Made by a program: the position numbers and the translations under genes. This document shows positions 1 through 11,164 of a stretch of DNA of 64,000 nt, piece after piece; position 1 is the first letter of the stretch; every line of letters begins with the position of its first letter. Where the stretch lies: the NCBI GenBank assembly GCA_963576475.1, contig OY754973.1, forward strand, positions 13,514,753 to 13,578,752. The letters run 5' to 3'. This DNA is from Molanna angustata (taxonomy: Eukaryota > Arthropoda > Insecta > Trichoptera > Molannidae). Below the pieces are notes generated by a model, which made no database searches, had not been told where the DNA came from, and saw only the letters and a list, made by a program, of their open reading frames with translations.

Positions 1-795
1 TTGTAAATAATACTTGACGAGAATGCCAATATTTAAAACATTTATTCATTTTTCAAGTTCCATTGGTCATTTTATGAGTTAAGTGATAAATTTGAAATAG
101 TACCTACATTATATCAAAATAGATCTTTCATAGGAAACGAGATATTTATTTTGAAATGACCAATAATAACGGAAATTCCAACAACGTAGGTTCTGAATCC
201 CTTCGGTACTAAATAAATCTGTACATTGAATCCAATGGATTACGGTAAACTGATTGATAAGAGGATTATAAGATTCAACCGATGAGCTGAATTCTAATCG
301 AATAAATTCTAGTGATTGAAGTTTAAATCGAAATGTGAAGGCCGAAATAATTTATGTCGCTAAAATTTAAACGGATGACCGGCATAATGGACTGCCAATG
401 TGTGCCGAAACCTGTTTAATAAATTATCAATTACAAACTGACTCTTCGGTATATGAATTATGTAAAACCTTTAAAACTTTTCATATGGAATGCGGAAGAA
501 ACATAATTATTAAAAATATAAGAAAATTTTTCTGATTATATTTATTTTTAATTAATTATATTTATTAGTTTTCATTTCGCCGATTGAACCAGACTTGCCT
601 CCCAGATCAACATTGGGTTTTTCTGTGTATATTGATTTATGTAAAATGACACATTTTACATAAATCAATATTGATGTTTTATAAAAAGTACTTGCATTTA
701 TCACTTTTTCTTTAGAGGGGAATGAATTGAATGCAATTCAATTTTTTTTTTTTTTTTTTTTTAATTTTGTCAATGCTGACGGTGTTGAATATGTA
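1..795. other. Intron/flanking DNA, no gene seen
   Basis: AT-rich sequence lying downstream of TkR exon 2 on the gene's strand, so probably intron 2. I see no coding exon. It holds a small perfect hairpin (631-648 with 652-669, 18-bp arms), a short piece at about 578-607 that matches the end of the fold-back MITE seen at 22073-22440, and a poly(T) run near 742-762. Confidence 0.6.
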
Positions 796-1005
796 GAATT
801 CCATAATGGGTATTTTAAATCAAACAAATGATTTGGTCTACATATATATTTTTTCCTGAGTCCAGGACGACCGTTTCAGCTTATTAGGCCCTTATCAACC
901 AGTTGATAAGGGCCTAATAAGCTGAAATGGTCGTCCTGGACTCAGGAAAAAATATATATGTAGACCAAATCATTTGTTTGATTTAAAATACCCATTATGC
1001 AATTC
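796..1005. repeat. Near-perfect 210-bp palindrome (fold-back element)
   Basis: Arms of about 105 bp are centred at 900.5 with a 2-nt loop. The sequence from 796 onward is the reverse complement of the sequence ending at 1005, with only a couple of mismatches (a G/A pair in the arm near the centre and one near the outer end). It reads as a fold-back MITE or a recent inverted duplication. I see no transposase and no clear target duplication. Confidence 0.85.
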
Positions 1006-1262
1006 AATTTGTTATCCAGTAAATGCTTGTCAATAATATGTCGAATTTGGTTCTCCCAGCCTATCTTATGAGGGACAAGATGTTGTGGTTTTTGTAAATT
1101 CATCCTTAATAAATTGATTTTTTGATTGAATGGTATATTTAATGTGTGCTTTTTTTTTTTTTTTGCTTTCATAAATATATATCATATCCTACAATGTGTG
1201 GTAAACAGCGAGTGTGCATTACTGTATAAAAGGAAACACGACGCATGCGTGTATACTCACAC

Positions 1263-1515
1263 CGTATCCGGATAATTGACCGTAGCCGATTGACCGTGGA
1301 CAATTGACCGTACGCCCTTTTTACCGTATGGACAATTTACCGTGGGGACAATTTACCGTATGGACAGTTGACCGCGAGGACAATTTACCGCACGGACAAT
1401 TGACCGTGTGGACAGTTGATCGTTAACTGTCCATACGGTAAATTGTCCTCACGGTAAATTGTCCAAACGGTAAAAAGGGCGTACGGTCAATCAGCTACGG
1501 TCAATTGTCCCGGAA
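1263..1515. mobile_element. Fold-back MITE made of GGACAATTTACCGT-type words
   Basis: A 253-bp element whose ends, TCCGGATAATTGACCGTAG at the left and the complement of CTACGGTCAATTGTCCCGGA at the right, are inverted repeats. The interior is a chain of about a dozen variants of GGACAATTKACCGTR in both orientations. It is flanked by an 11-bp direct repeat TATACTCACAC (1252-1262 and 1516-1526), read as a target-site duplication. Long duplications of 8-11 bp are typical of Mutator-like elements, but no transposase is present, so the family is unproven. Confidence 0.75.
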
Positions 1516-1659
1516 TATACTCACACACCAGCCTCCTCTTGCTTAAAAAAGAACTATTCGATTCTTTAATTTTTTGCAATTTTGTATACCTAATACACGC
1601 TTTGACCCCATTTAAGTATATCTGAATAAAGCTTCTCATTTTTTTTAACTGTCAATTAT

Positions 1660-3285
1660 TTCGAGTAACCCCAAGCTTAGGAAACTCGGAATTGCTAAAA
1701 AGGTACATAAAATATTTTCGAAAAATCAGTACGGCTTTAGAGAGAACTTGAGCACAAGCGATGCTATTCTGAATGTAACTGAGTTTATTGCAAGCCATAC
1801 TGATGATGGATATAGGTGTCTTGCCGTGTTTCTGGATCTTGCCAAGGCATTTGATACAGTTTCACATAAACGATTACTGAAGAAACTGTCACGCGTGGGT
1901 TTGGTGGGTGTGACTCGTGATTGATTTGAGAGTTACCTATCAGAAAGATCCCAAGTGGTCTCACTTGAGGGACACATTAGTTAACCACAACCCATTACAT
2001 TTGGGGTTCCTCAAGGAAGTGTTCTAGGGCCTTTACTTTTTCTTCTTTACATAAATGATCTGTGCAACATACCAATAAAGAGACATGTTATTGCCTTTGC
2101 TGACGATACTGCTTTGATATTTAAACTTGGCATAACACTTACAAATTAGCCGAAGAAGGGATTAGAAAGGTTAAAGATTGGCTAGATACAAATCTTCTGT
2201 CCCTTAATGTTGAGAAAACCAAATACCCAACTTTTAGTGCAACCGAAGCTGGCCAACCTAAAGCTAGCCCCCAATATATTCTCCAATTGCATTAGTGTAA
2301 TGCACTACTGGGTCAATGTAACTGTATTTGTATTGAAAAAACAAATGTAATAAAATACTTGGGGATCTTAATAGATAACAAAATCTCTTTCCAAAACCAC
2401 ATAGACGATCTATCCAATAGGATAAGAAGACTGGGACACGTATACAAAACATTGAGAAATATTCTTGATATTCCAACATTAAAATGCGTGTATTAAATGC
2501 TCTCACCCAGTCTGTTTTGTCGTATGGAATTATGGGATGGGGTGGATGTGTCAAGACAGTCGTGAGTCCACTCAACAAAGCTCAAAAATGTATTATGCGC
2601 ATTATTAACAGAAGAAATAGAACCTTCCCTACAGACGATTTGCTTAGGATCTTTCCTCTCCTTGATCCGAGACAGCTGTCTTTGAAAGCCGCATTGGTTC
2701 ATTTCCAAAAAAACATAACTCTGCATAGTAGAAGCCAACAAACGCGTTTCACTAGGCAAGCAAATGATCTTAACTTTTTTGTGCCTATAACGAAAACCTC
2801 GTTTGGACAGAGACGTTTAAGAGTCATTGCTCCTAGAACTTTCAACAAACTCGATAAAGGAATCAAAGAGACAAAAAATAGTCATTCCTTTAAAACTAAA
2901 ATAAAGAAATGGCTATTAGTAAAAGGCAGACACTATGCAGAGGAGAGTATTCACCCATAGCCTCCGACCCCTAATATGTCTTACTACACTTATTATATTC
3001 GGTTGTTTTTTTTATTCTGTGAGTTCATGATGTGAATCTATTGATGTTTTTAAATAATTATGTTACTTTTTTAAAATTATGTTGTCCTTTTAAATTATGT
3101 TGTTTTCTTTGTTTTGTATTTTGTGTTTATATTTATGATGTGTAAATTATATTGCTGTATATATTCAAATTGACGATACTGTAATATACCTAACAGCAGC
3201 CCCAGAACAGGTAATACCTAGTGGGGCGTTGTTGATCAATTTATATATATGCATGTATTGTGAGAAAGAGAGAATAAAAAAAACA
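1660..3285 (+). mobile_element. 5'-truncated non-LTR retrotransposon (LINE), degenerate
   Basis: The stretch encodes recognisable reverse transcriptase blocks: a FLDLAKAFDTVSHK-like motif near 1825-1870, PQGSVLGP near 2008-2031 and FADDTAL near 2093-2113. A thumb/C-terminal segment follows (about 2380-2960) and then an AT-rich 3' region that ends in an A-rich tail near 3270-3285. In-frame stops interrupt the RT (for example near 1921 and 1981), so it is dead. The endonuclease is missing. Its motifs resemble those of the LINE copy at 10980-12838; Jockey/CR1-like is my best guess. Confidence 0.8.
1690..2960 (+). pseudogene. LINE reverse transcriptase pseudogene
   Basis: This is the coding remnant inside the truncated LINE. 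RT motifs with the catalytic FADD are present, but nonsense codons and frame changes break the reading frame. The longest intact piece is 2484-2960 (158 codons), which corresponds to the region after the RT fingers/palm and ends in a basic tail (KTKIKKWLLVKGRH) typical of LINE C-termini. No endonuclease domain is seen upstream. It is unlikely to be expressed as a functional protein. Confidence 0.75.
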
Positions 3286-4090
3286 TCACTTTCATAAAAT
3301 GGCATTGAAGAATTATCATGTTTTTATAATAGAAAATTAAAATCAAAAATAAGTTAAAAAACGCATTTCATAAAAATGCCGAATATTTTCTATACAAAAT
3401 TTGAATAAGTACTTTTGGAGTGACTTGTTAGCCACAACCCAAACGTTTTTTGTTGCAATAAAATACAATAATGCTATAAAATTAAAAGCTGAGTCGAGAT
3501 CGATAATCGTTTTTGTTAATGTTAAATTGAACGTAGCATTGTTTTTATGTAATACGTGCAATTCCCACCTTTTAAATAAATAAAATAATCCATTTGTTTT
3601 TCGAGTGAATGTTTATTCATACATAGTATTTGTTCATCACTCCATATCTCGTAAGAATGTATAAGACTACATCGATGAATCCAATTATTTACAACGTAAA
3701 ATACTTTCGTGGGTTCATCAAAGTTGGTTGAGAATGTTCGCCGTGAATAAATCTGTTGGGAATTAAATATTAATGATTTTCAAAATTTAGTTTTCTCTTC
3801 GTTTAATCTTGATAAAATTCTATTTGAATAATAATACTATGCTAAGAGGCTGAATGCATCCCTCAAAGGAATCAACTTGGGATTATGACAAAACAGGTCA
3901 TTAATATTTAGATTGCTTTGAGTTGGTAAATTTGGGACAGATGTGTTCACGTCGAGTCTGGTTTCGCATCACATTGTTATGTCGCCTTGATACATACATC
4001 AAGATGTATCATTCATTTCACTCATACTGGTCTTCTGAGCAGAAAATACTTATCAAAAAAAAAACACTAAGTTTAAACAGAGTGGAAATC
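3286..4090. other. Unassigned AT-rich DNA
   Basis: I see no convincing gene, RNA gene or repeat boundary here. The short open frames at 3343-3583 and 3923-4159 have no recognisable domain and lie in AT-rich sequence. Confidence 0.5.
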
Positions 4091-4582
4091 TTTTATTTTG
4101 TTTTTATTAATCTCCAACAAACAACTCCAATTTTCATCTTTAACATTAAATACAAATAATCCCAAATGTTGCCATTTATTTTGTTTTTATTAATCTCCAA
4201 CTAACGACTCAAATTTACATCATTAACTCTGATTACAAAACATTCCAAATGTTGCATTTTATTTTGTTTTTATAAATCTCCAACTAACAACTCCAATTTC
4301 CATCATTAACACTGAATACAAAACACCCCAAATGTTGCATTTTATTTTGTTTTTATAAATCTCCAACTAACAACTCCAATTTCCATCATTAACACTGAAT
4401 ACAAAACACCCCAAATGTTGCATTTTATTTTGTTTTTATAAATCTCCAACTAACAACTCCAATTTCCATCATTAACACTGAATACAAAACACCCCAAATG
4501 TTGCATTTTATTTTGTTTTTATTAATCTCCAACTAACAACTCCAATTTCCATCTTTAACATTGAATACAAAACATTCCAAAT
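4091..4582. repeat. 83-bp tandem repeat, about six copies
   Basis: A unit containing TTTTATTTTGTTTTTAT, TCTCCAACTAACAACTCCAA and a final CCAAATGTTGCA is repeated with a period of 83 bp (the GTTGCAT word occurs at 4334 and 4417). The first copy is the most divergent; three central copies are almost identical, which suggests recent homogenisation. The array ends 140 bp from TkR exon 2. Confidence 0.9.
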
Positions 4583-4721
4583 CAAATGAATGTTCAATGC
4601 TCTAATTATCAGTCTCCATAATGTGGCAACTTGATATTGGATGCGTGTTATAGATCCGCAATTTTATATTTTTCTTGGCGAAAGTTAAGTTAATAATATA
4701 AATAAATAATTAGGTACATAC

Positions 4722-4896
4722 CTGTCGATGCTGATGGCCATGAGTGTGAAGACAGACGCCGCTATACTGAGAATGGCGACAAACTGGCTTATCTTGCAGT
4801 ACAGAGTACCGAACGGCCAATCGGAATTGAGCATGTAGGTGTAATTGAACGTCACGTTCAGAGTTGACACCATGGCGTCGGCGATTGACAGGTTCA
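4722..4896 (-). CDS. TkR99D: Tachykinin receptor, second coding exon (TM2-TM3)
   Basis: A 175-bp exon of a rhodopsin-family GPCR. It encodes the end of TM1/ICL1 into TM2 (NLSIADAMVSTLNVTFNYTY), the extracellular WPFG motif followed by the conserved cysteine that forms the ECL1-ECL2 disulphide, and TM3 ending in the DR of the DRY G-protein-coupling motif. The acceptor is TTTTCAG before 4896; the donor is AG|GTATGT at 4722/4721. The entering phase (1) matches exon 1 exactly, giving an uninterrupted FLVNLSIAD junction, and the exon leaves in phase 2 inside the Arg codon of DRY. The WPFG and TM2/TM3 wording fits the insect tachykinin receptor TkR99D better than the natalisin receptor TkR86C. Later exons (TM4-TM7 and tail) are not in the window and should lie to the left. 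Confidence 0.93.
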
Positions 4897-5029
4897 CTGA
4901 AAATTTCAAATTTAAATAATAAGGGAAATTGATCGAACAAGTTTTATGGGGTAGGGTATTACTTAAAAATTATAACGTAAAAGATTTTTCTTCATATATC
5001 CCGAAATATTAAAATGCTCTCGGCATTAT

Positions 5030-5312
5030 CAATATTATAAAATTCCTTAAAAAATAAGTAAAAACACAATTTTTTAATTTTATTCCACTAATTTAAATGT
5101 TGACCACTGACGCGTTTCTACTGAATGGGGTTCCATTGGGAACCATTCAGTAGATGCTCTTTGAGCAAAACACGTCAGTGGTCAACACTTTAAATTAGTG
5201 GAATAAAGTTAAAAAATTGTGTTTTTACTTATTTTTTAAAGTAATTTTATAATATTGATAGTGGAATTCCATCAGGTATTGGCAGTCGAAAAATTAGAAA
5301 TAATGAAAATAA
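5030..5312. mobile_element. 283-bp fold-back element with 13-bp target duplication
   Basis: Inverted arms at about 5027-5117 and 5170-5260 (about 90 bp each) contain a second small hairpin at the centre (CTACTGAATGG...CCATTCAGTAG). A roughly 50-bp non-palindromic tail ending in an A-rich stretch follows. The direct repeat CTCTCGGCATTAT occurs at 5017-5029 and 5313-5325 and reads as a target duplication. A 13-bp duplication and an A-rich end would suit LINE-mediated retroposition of a hairpin RNA rather than a DNA transposon. Confidence 0.7.
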
Positions 5313-5613
5313 CTCTCGGCATTATGTTTTTTTTCGGTGTCTTCAGTTATCGCATAGTGAAAAAAAAACCTTTAGAATGGCAAGTCAATGGCTTTAGGTT
5401 TGACTCCCAAGTGAGTGCGAATTTAAAAAGATTTTTTCTTTGTTATTGACGAAAAAATACTAACGCCATCTTCTGAGAAAAAAAACGTTGAAAATCAATG
5501 CATCTGTTCGTATCAATACACAGATTTACCCACTGAAAGGCGTACAACATAAGTTACACTTTCTTAGACCCTGTAAAAGTGTCAATTTTTTATTAATTTA
5601 TTTATTTAATATT

Positions 5614-5817
5614 GCTTCTCGGGCAACTAACAGGTACTATTTCAAATATTAATTTAACAAGCACCCAATAACAAGTTCCCACATTCTGGAGACTTTCGAT
5701 ATTAATCGTCTCACAGATCCAGACTGAAAACACAATTAAAAACTGTGTCTCCACCGGGAATCGAACCCGGGACCTTCGGTTCAGCAGTCAGATACCTAAA
5801 CAACTGAGCCACGACCA
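5614..5817 (-). mobile_element. tRNA-derived SINE, family B
   Basis: On the minus strand a tRNA-like head (GTGGCTCAGTTG...box B GGGTTCGATTCCCGGTGGAGAC) is followed by a conserved body and the terminal word TTGCCCGAGAAGC. Other copies: 25661-25782 (truncated), 42939-43143 and 47872-48085. The A and B boxes imply pol III transcription. It is not a functional tRNA gene because the body continues well past the acceptor stem. Confidence 0.85.
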
Positions 5818-6042
5818 TTTTACTGTATAAATAGCAATTTCTTCAATCGAACCACTATTTCCAGTCCAGAAAAGCAAGATTTGCGTGTGAAAAGTATGTT
5901 AATAAATTTAAAATAAACAAAGTATTTTCCACAAGTTCTTTTTACTATGGCTGAACGTTTTCACCGAGGTGACTCGGCATTATTAAGGTCCGAATGAAAC
6001 AAAATTTTACCAGACCAGTCGAAAACTACCAATAAATACATT

Positions 6043-6112
6043 TCTGATCTGCTGGGAATCGAACCCAGTTTGACAGCACAGAAACCAAACAGCACACCGC
6101 TTTGCTATGGAT
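6043..6112 (-). mobile_element. tRNA-like fragment related to SINE family C
   Basis: On the minus strand the text TTTGGTTTCTGTG followed by box B CTGGGTTCGATTCCCAGCAG resembles the head of the longer SINE at 48222-48432. The first half of the tRNA fold is poorly conserved and no body is evident, so this is an old fragment. Confidence 0.55.
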
Positions 6113-6412
6113 GTCGACTTTATTTAGGCTATGCAAATTAACAAGAAGATTTTTTATCACAGGTCTAAAAATACAATTGAATATGATTAACTAGCTCCTG
6201 ACATGTATGTATACTTCAAAATTTACTTAAAGTTCAAATGAATTTGATAGAAATTTAACTATATGTATACTTTAATTGGGTATTGTTATTTATTGTCCGT
6301 AGATCCTAGCTCCGGTATTTACTTGCACTCGTCACTTTTACAGAATCTCACAATGAAAATCAAGAAGTATTTCAAAACAGCGTGTAAAAGGGTATGTTAA
6401 CATTATTTATAT

Positions 6413-7330
6413 ACTAGTGAACACCCGGCAAACTTCGTATTGCCTGTATAATTGAAAATTGTCCTCCATAACCACCCGTCGCTTCAGACTCTTCAATACC
6501 TCCCGTCCCTTCAGTTACTCCCGTCCCTTCAGTTACTCCCGTCCCTTCAGTTACTCCCGTCCCTTCAGTTACTCCCGTCTCTTCAGTTACTCCCGTCCCT
6601 TCAGTTACTCCCGTCCCTTCATTACCTCCCGTCCCTTCAGTAGGTCCCGGTCCTACGCTCGACAATTCATCAAAGTTTCATTGAAATTGAATGAACGGTT
6701 CCCAGGATAGTCCACCTTCATCGGTAAAATGACCTGATACCCGATGAAGAAGAAGAAGAAGAATTTTTTTTTAATCCAGAAACCATCCCGGGCATACACT
6801 CAACAATTCATCAAAGTTTCATTGAAATTGAATGAACGGTTCCCAGGATAGTCCACCTTCATAGGTAAAATGACCTGATCCCCGATGAAGAAGAAGAAGA
6901 AGAAAAATTTTTTAATCCAGAAACTATCCCGGTCATACGCTCGACAATTCACCAAAGTTTCATTGCAATCGGATGAACGGTTCTCAGGATAGTCCACCTT
7001 CATATGTAAAATGACCTGACACCCGATGAAGAAGAAGAAGAAGAAAATTTTTGAAATCCAGAAATCATCCCGGGCATACATTCGATAATTCACCAAAGTT
7101 TCATTGCAATCGGATGAACGGTTCCCAGGATAGTCCATCTTCATAGGTAAAATGACCTAATACTCGATGAAGAAGAAGAAGAAGAAAAAAATTTTTGATC
7201 CAGAAACCATCCCTGGTATACTCTCGACAGTTCACCAAAGTTTCATCGCAATCGGATGAGCGGTTTAGGAGCGCATTCAACACATACATACATAGATACA
7301 TAGATACAAACATTCAAATTTATAATATAG
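6413..7330 (+). repeat. Composite repeat, copy 1: head, 18-bp minisatellite, about 125-bp monomers, tail
   Basis: It begins ACTAGTGAACACCCGGCAAA, runs into an 18-bp minisatellite (CCCGTCCCTTCAGTTACT, about 6487-6650), then 4-5 tandem monomers of roughly 125 bp. Each monomer contains CATACGCTCGACAATTCA, AAAGTTTCATTG, ATCGGATGAACGGTTCCCAG and a GAAGAAGAAGAAGAA run. It ends with an ACATACATAGATAC microsatellite and TTCAAATTTATAATATAG. It abuts copy 2 directly. The ACCCGGCAAACTTCGTATTGCC head is a word I associate with widespread arthropod repeats. I see no protein. Confidence 0.8.
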
Positions 7331-8660
7331 ACTAGTGAACACCCGGCAAACTTCGTATTGCCTGTATAATTAAAAATTGTCCTCCATAACCACCCGTCGC
7401 TTCAGACTCTTCAATACCTCCCATCCCTTCAGTACTTCCCGTCCCTTCAGTACCTCCCGTCCCTTCAGTACCTCCCTCAGTTACTCCCGTCCCTTCAGTT
7501 ACTCCCGTCCCTTCAGTTACTCCCGTCCCTGCAGTTACTCCCGTCCCTTCAGTTACTCCCGTCCCTTCAGTTACTCCCGTCCCTTCAGTTACTCCCGTCC
7601 CTTCAGTTACTCCCGTCCCTTCAGTTACTCCCGTCCCTTCAGTTACTCCCGTCCCTTCAGTTACTCCCGTCCCTTCAGTTACTCCCGTCCCTTCAGTTAC
7701 TCCCGTCCCTTCAGTTACTCCCGTCCCTTCAGTTACTCCCGTCCCTTCAGTACCTTCCGTCCCTTCAGTTACTCCCGTCCCTTCAGTTACTCCCGTCCCT
7801 TCAGTTACTCCCGTCCCTTCAGTTACTCCCGTCCCTTCAGTTACTCCCGTCCCTTCATTACCTTCCGTCCCTTCATTACCTCCCGTCCCTTCATTACCTC
7901 CCGTCCCTTCAGTAGGTTCCGGTCATACGCTCGACAATTCATCAAAGTTTCATTGAAATTGATTGAACGGTTCCAAGGATAGTCCACCTTCATCGGTAAA
8001 ATGACCTGATACCCGATGAAGAAGAAGAAGAAGAATTTTTTTTTAATCCAGAAACCATCCCGGGCATACACTCGACAATTCATCAAAGTTTCATTGAAAT
8101 TGAATGAACGGTTCCCAGGATAGTCCACCTTCATAGGTAAAATGACCTGATACCCGATGAAGAAGAAGAAGAAGAAAAAATTTTTAATCCAGAAACTATC
8201 CCGGTCATACGCTCGACAATTCACCAAAGTTTCATTGCAATCGGATGAACGGTTCTCAGGTTAGTCCACCTTCATATGTAAAATGACCTGATACCCGATG
8301 AAGAAGAAGAAGAAGAAAATATTTTAAATTCAGAAATCATCCCGGGCATACGATCGACAATTCACCAAAGTTTAATTGCAATCGGATGAACGGTTCCCAG
8401 GATAGTCCACCTTCATAGGTAAAATGACCTAAAACTCGATGAAGAAGAAGAAGAAGTTAAAATTTTTTCCTTCTTCTTCAATCCAGATCCAGAAAGAAGT
8501 TAAAGATCCAGAAACCATCCCTGGTATACTCTCGACAGTTCACCAAAGTTTCATCGCAATCGGATGAGCGGTTTAGGTGCGCATTCAACACATACATAGA
8601 TACATACATAGATACATACATAGATAGATACATACAAACATTCAAATTTATATTATAGAT
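7331..8660 (+). repeat. Composite repeat, copy 2, with expanded 18-bp minisatellite
   Basis: Same architecture as the neighbouring copy, head to tail. The minisatellite here is expanded to about 25 units (about 7430-7912), including a few variants (for example CTGCAGTTACT and CAGTACCTTCC). It is followed by about five 125-bp monomers and the microsatellite end at 8585-8645. The long open frame through the minisatellite (a six-residue SYSRPF repeat) is a by-product of an 18-bp period without stops, not a gene. Confidence 0.82.
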
Positions 8661-10979
8661 TTTTTAATTAACGATGTGACGTAAAACAAAATAAAATTTT
8701 TGATAGTGATCAAATTTATATTCGAACAAAACTGTAGTTAAGGGTTATTTGTGTACCTTGATATTTAAATTACCACTAAGATCTCAACTGTTTTACGGGC
8801 TCATTCGTCTTGACGCCTCGTACTAAGGTACGACTAGCCTTCACGCCGATTTTCATTAATTTCAACCTCATTCCTACAGTCAGTACCTTAGAAATCCTGG
8901 AAGTTTTACGAGGGCGCCATAAAGTCTCAATATGGGTGGCTCTAAGATCCAAGAAGAAATCTCCAATAAGGCTAATTTCCATGGAAAGGAGTTTTCACGA
9001 AACATTACTTCAAATCTGACCAAATAGGATTAGTCTGGCGCCGAATGTTACATGAAGCATTAAAATATACATTGACATTATTGAATATGCAGATTTTGTA
9101 CATCAGATCACGAACTGAAAACTGATATCGAACTATTTACATGTTTCTAATTCTAAATTATTAAGGAGGTTTATACAAAGTTTTAAGACATAATTGAATC
9201 AAAATTTAAATACTATTGCTTGCTGTATAAAACAATAGAATTATGTAGTTTTGTCGATCTAACAAGCAGATATTTTTTTTATTGAAATGACGTTATTGAA
9301 TAAATTAGTATAGTATATTTCAAATAACCCAGACACACGAATATTTCGCGTTATTCAGATTCAAAAGCCACAAAGAAAATAATTAAAACATAACGAAGTT
9401 TTGTTAAAATCGTCACATTTAAATGGGGACCTCTGAGGCCTAGCGAAAGTAATAATGTCGAATTACTCCTCTACTTAGCAAACAAAGTACATGGTTCTTA
9501 TACCTTCTAGTTAAGTAACACTGAGATCAAGAGTACTAGTTTATGTGTCGGTGTGCGCAATTTTGGTGACTTAATTAATTTCAATTTTTTTATGGGACTC
9601 CCAGACCCCACGTCCGTATTCCCGAAACTTTTTAAAAAAATACTTTTAACATTTTTTTTCTTCATTTTGTTGATTAGCCTGAACTGAAACTCAGTAAGTA
9701 CTTCATCCGCAAGAAAACGATCAGCCAATATCGATGATAGCCCACATGTTTTATAAAGAAAAATATTGGTTTTGCTTAGTTACCTATATTGATATTAAGT
9801 CGGCTGAGTCTTCTTGGATAAATTATAAGAACTGTGTTTCAGAGGTAAAAGATATCAGCGACACATTTGCTCCCGAGCAACACGAATATGATACAAATTC
9901 TTATACTTAATCGAACCTGAAAGATTTGTTACCTCCATCTCCACCCGCTCCGCATAATGTCGACAGTAATTTCTGAGATTTGGTGCTTTGAATTTTTTTA
10001 TGTCACTTATAGTAGAAAAGTATATTTGTAGTTGATTATAACACTTTTGTTGTTTTAATATAATATTTAAATTGTTGATTTCTTCTATGATTTCAAGATA
10101 TTATACCAAATGATTTGTGACTAAAATTATAACTTTGTCTTAACTATAAATCATTACTATTTTTAAATTAGAAAAAAAATATTTCGACTGTAAAATGAAT
10201 CAAATCAAGTATTTTTATAGTTGCATACATGCAAAAATTTTTCCCAAGATGAAGACATATAATTGGTGAACGTTGTGCACGCGCATAAAGTGATTACACA
10301 AACCAGACGATGACAGGTCGTAAGCCTCCTAGTTCTGCTATAATATTACATCTTTGTCAAAATTAAGTCACGAGTTTGATAGGCCCCTGTTTACGTGGAA
10401 AAATAACACGTCAATAGATAAAGGTTAAAGGAGATGATTGTTGATGGTATATGTAGGTAATTTCAACAATTGAGGGGAGCGATGAATGTTTGATCACTGA
10501 ATTTGAATGATATGAGGTGGTTCATCCAATTGGAAAATCACATTTCATATAACGGATTTCAACAGTCATAACTTATATGCATATCCCCCAATATAATATT
10601 CATATGATTGTACCTATTTATTTTTATTTAAAATGCGTTCAAGCATGATGTTTCATTTGAAAAAAAATATTGTGAACAATATAAGTATTCCAATTTGTTT
10701 TACGCGGCCTAGAGAAAATTAAAAAAACTACATCATTTGATATAAATTTGATACCTACACATCGTACATAATATATTTCTATATATTGAATATACAAATC
10801 ATCAGAATACAATCGGAGTTGCGAAAACAAATCATCAATTTATAACCTTGATTTATATACTATACAAAAATGATTTATATCAGAAACTTCTTCCTCATTC
10901 GAAACAAAAATCCTTCTTTTATATTTTTAAAAATAAATTATGAAAGAAAAAATATACGCACGAAAAATTTAAATTAATG
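8661..10979. other. Unassigned intronic DNA with two coding-like fragments
   Basis: Mostly AT-rich. Two patches look less random. 8790-9010 is GC-richer and open on both strands for about 68 codons. 9785-9979 has a frame reading YIDIKSAESSWINYKNC... that is open for about 40 codons, meets one stop, then continues. Neither gives me a recognisable domain. They may be decayed transposon ORFs. Confidence 0.45.
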
Positions 10980-11164
10980 AACATAACCAAAGATGACACC
11001 ATAAAGTATAATGAAGATATTCGTACAGATCATTCTAAGGGATATGATAAAATACAAGCCAAAATAATTAAATTAATAAAAAAATCAAATCGCTGAACCA
11101 TTAACTCATATTCTTATTTGTAGCTTATCACATGTAGAGTTTTCTGAGGCGTTAAAATGTGCTA

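Noticed and set aside
4060..4582. CRISPR-like array
   Set aside because: Contiguous 83-bp units without unique spacers in a eukaryotic genome; it is a satellite.
6414..6665. ORF of TEGTGV-type repeats on the minus strand
   Set aside because: Antisense reading of the same 18-bp minisatellite.
7377..7982. 201-codon ORF with SYSRPF repeats
   Set aside because: It is a by-product of the 18-bp minisatellite, which has no stop in this frame; no domain, and the repeat number differs between the two copies.
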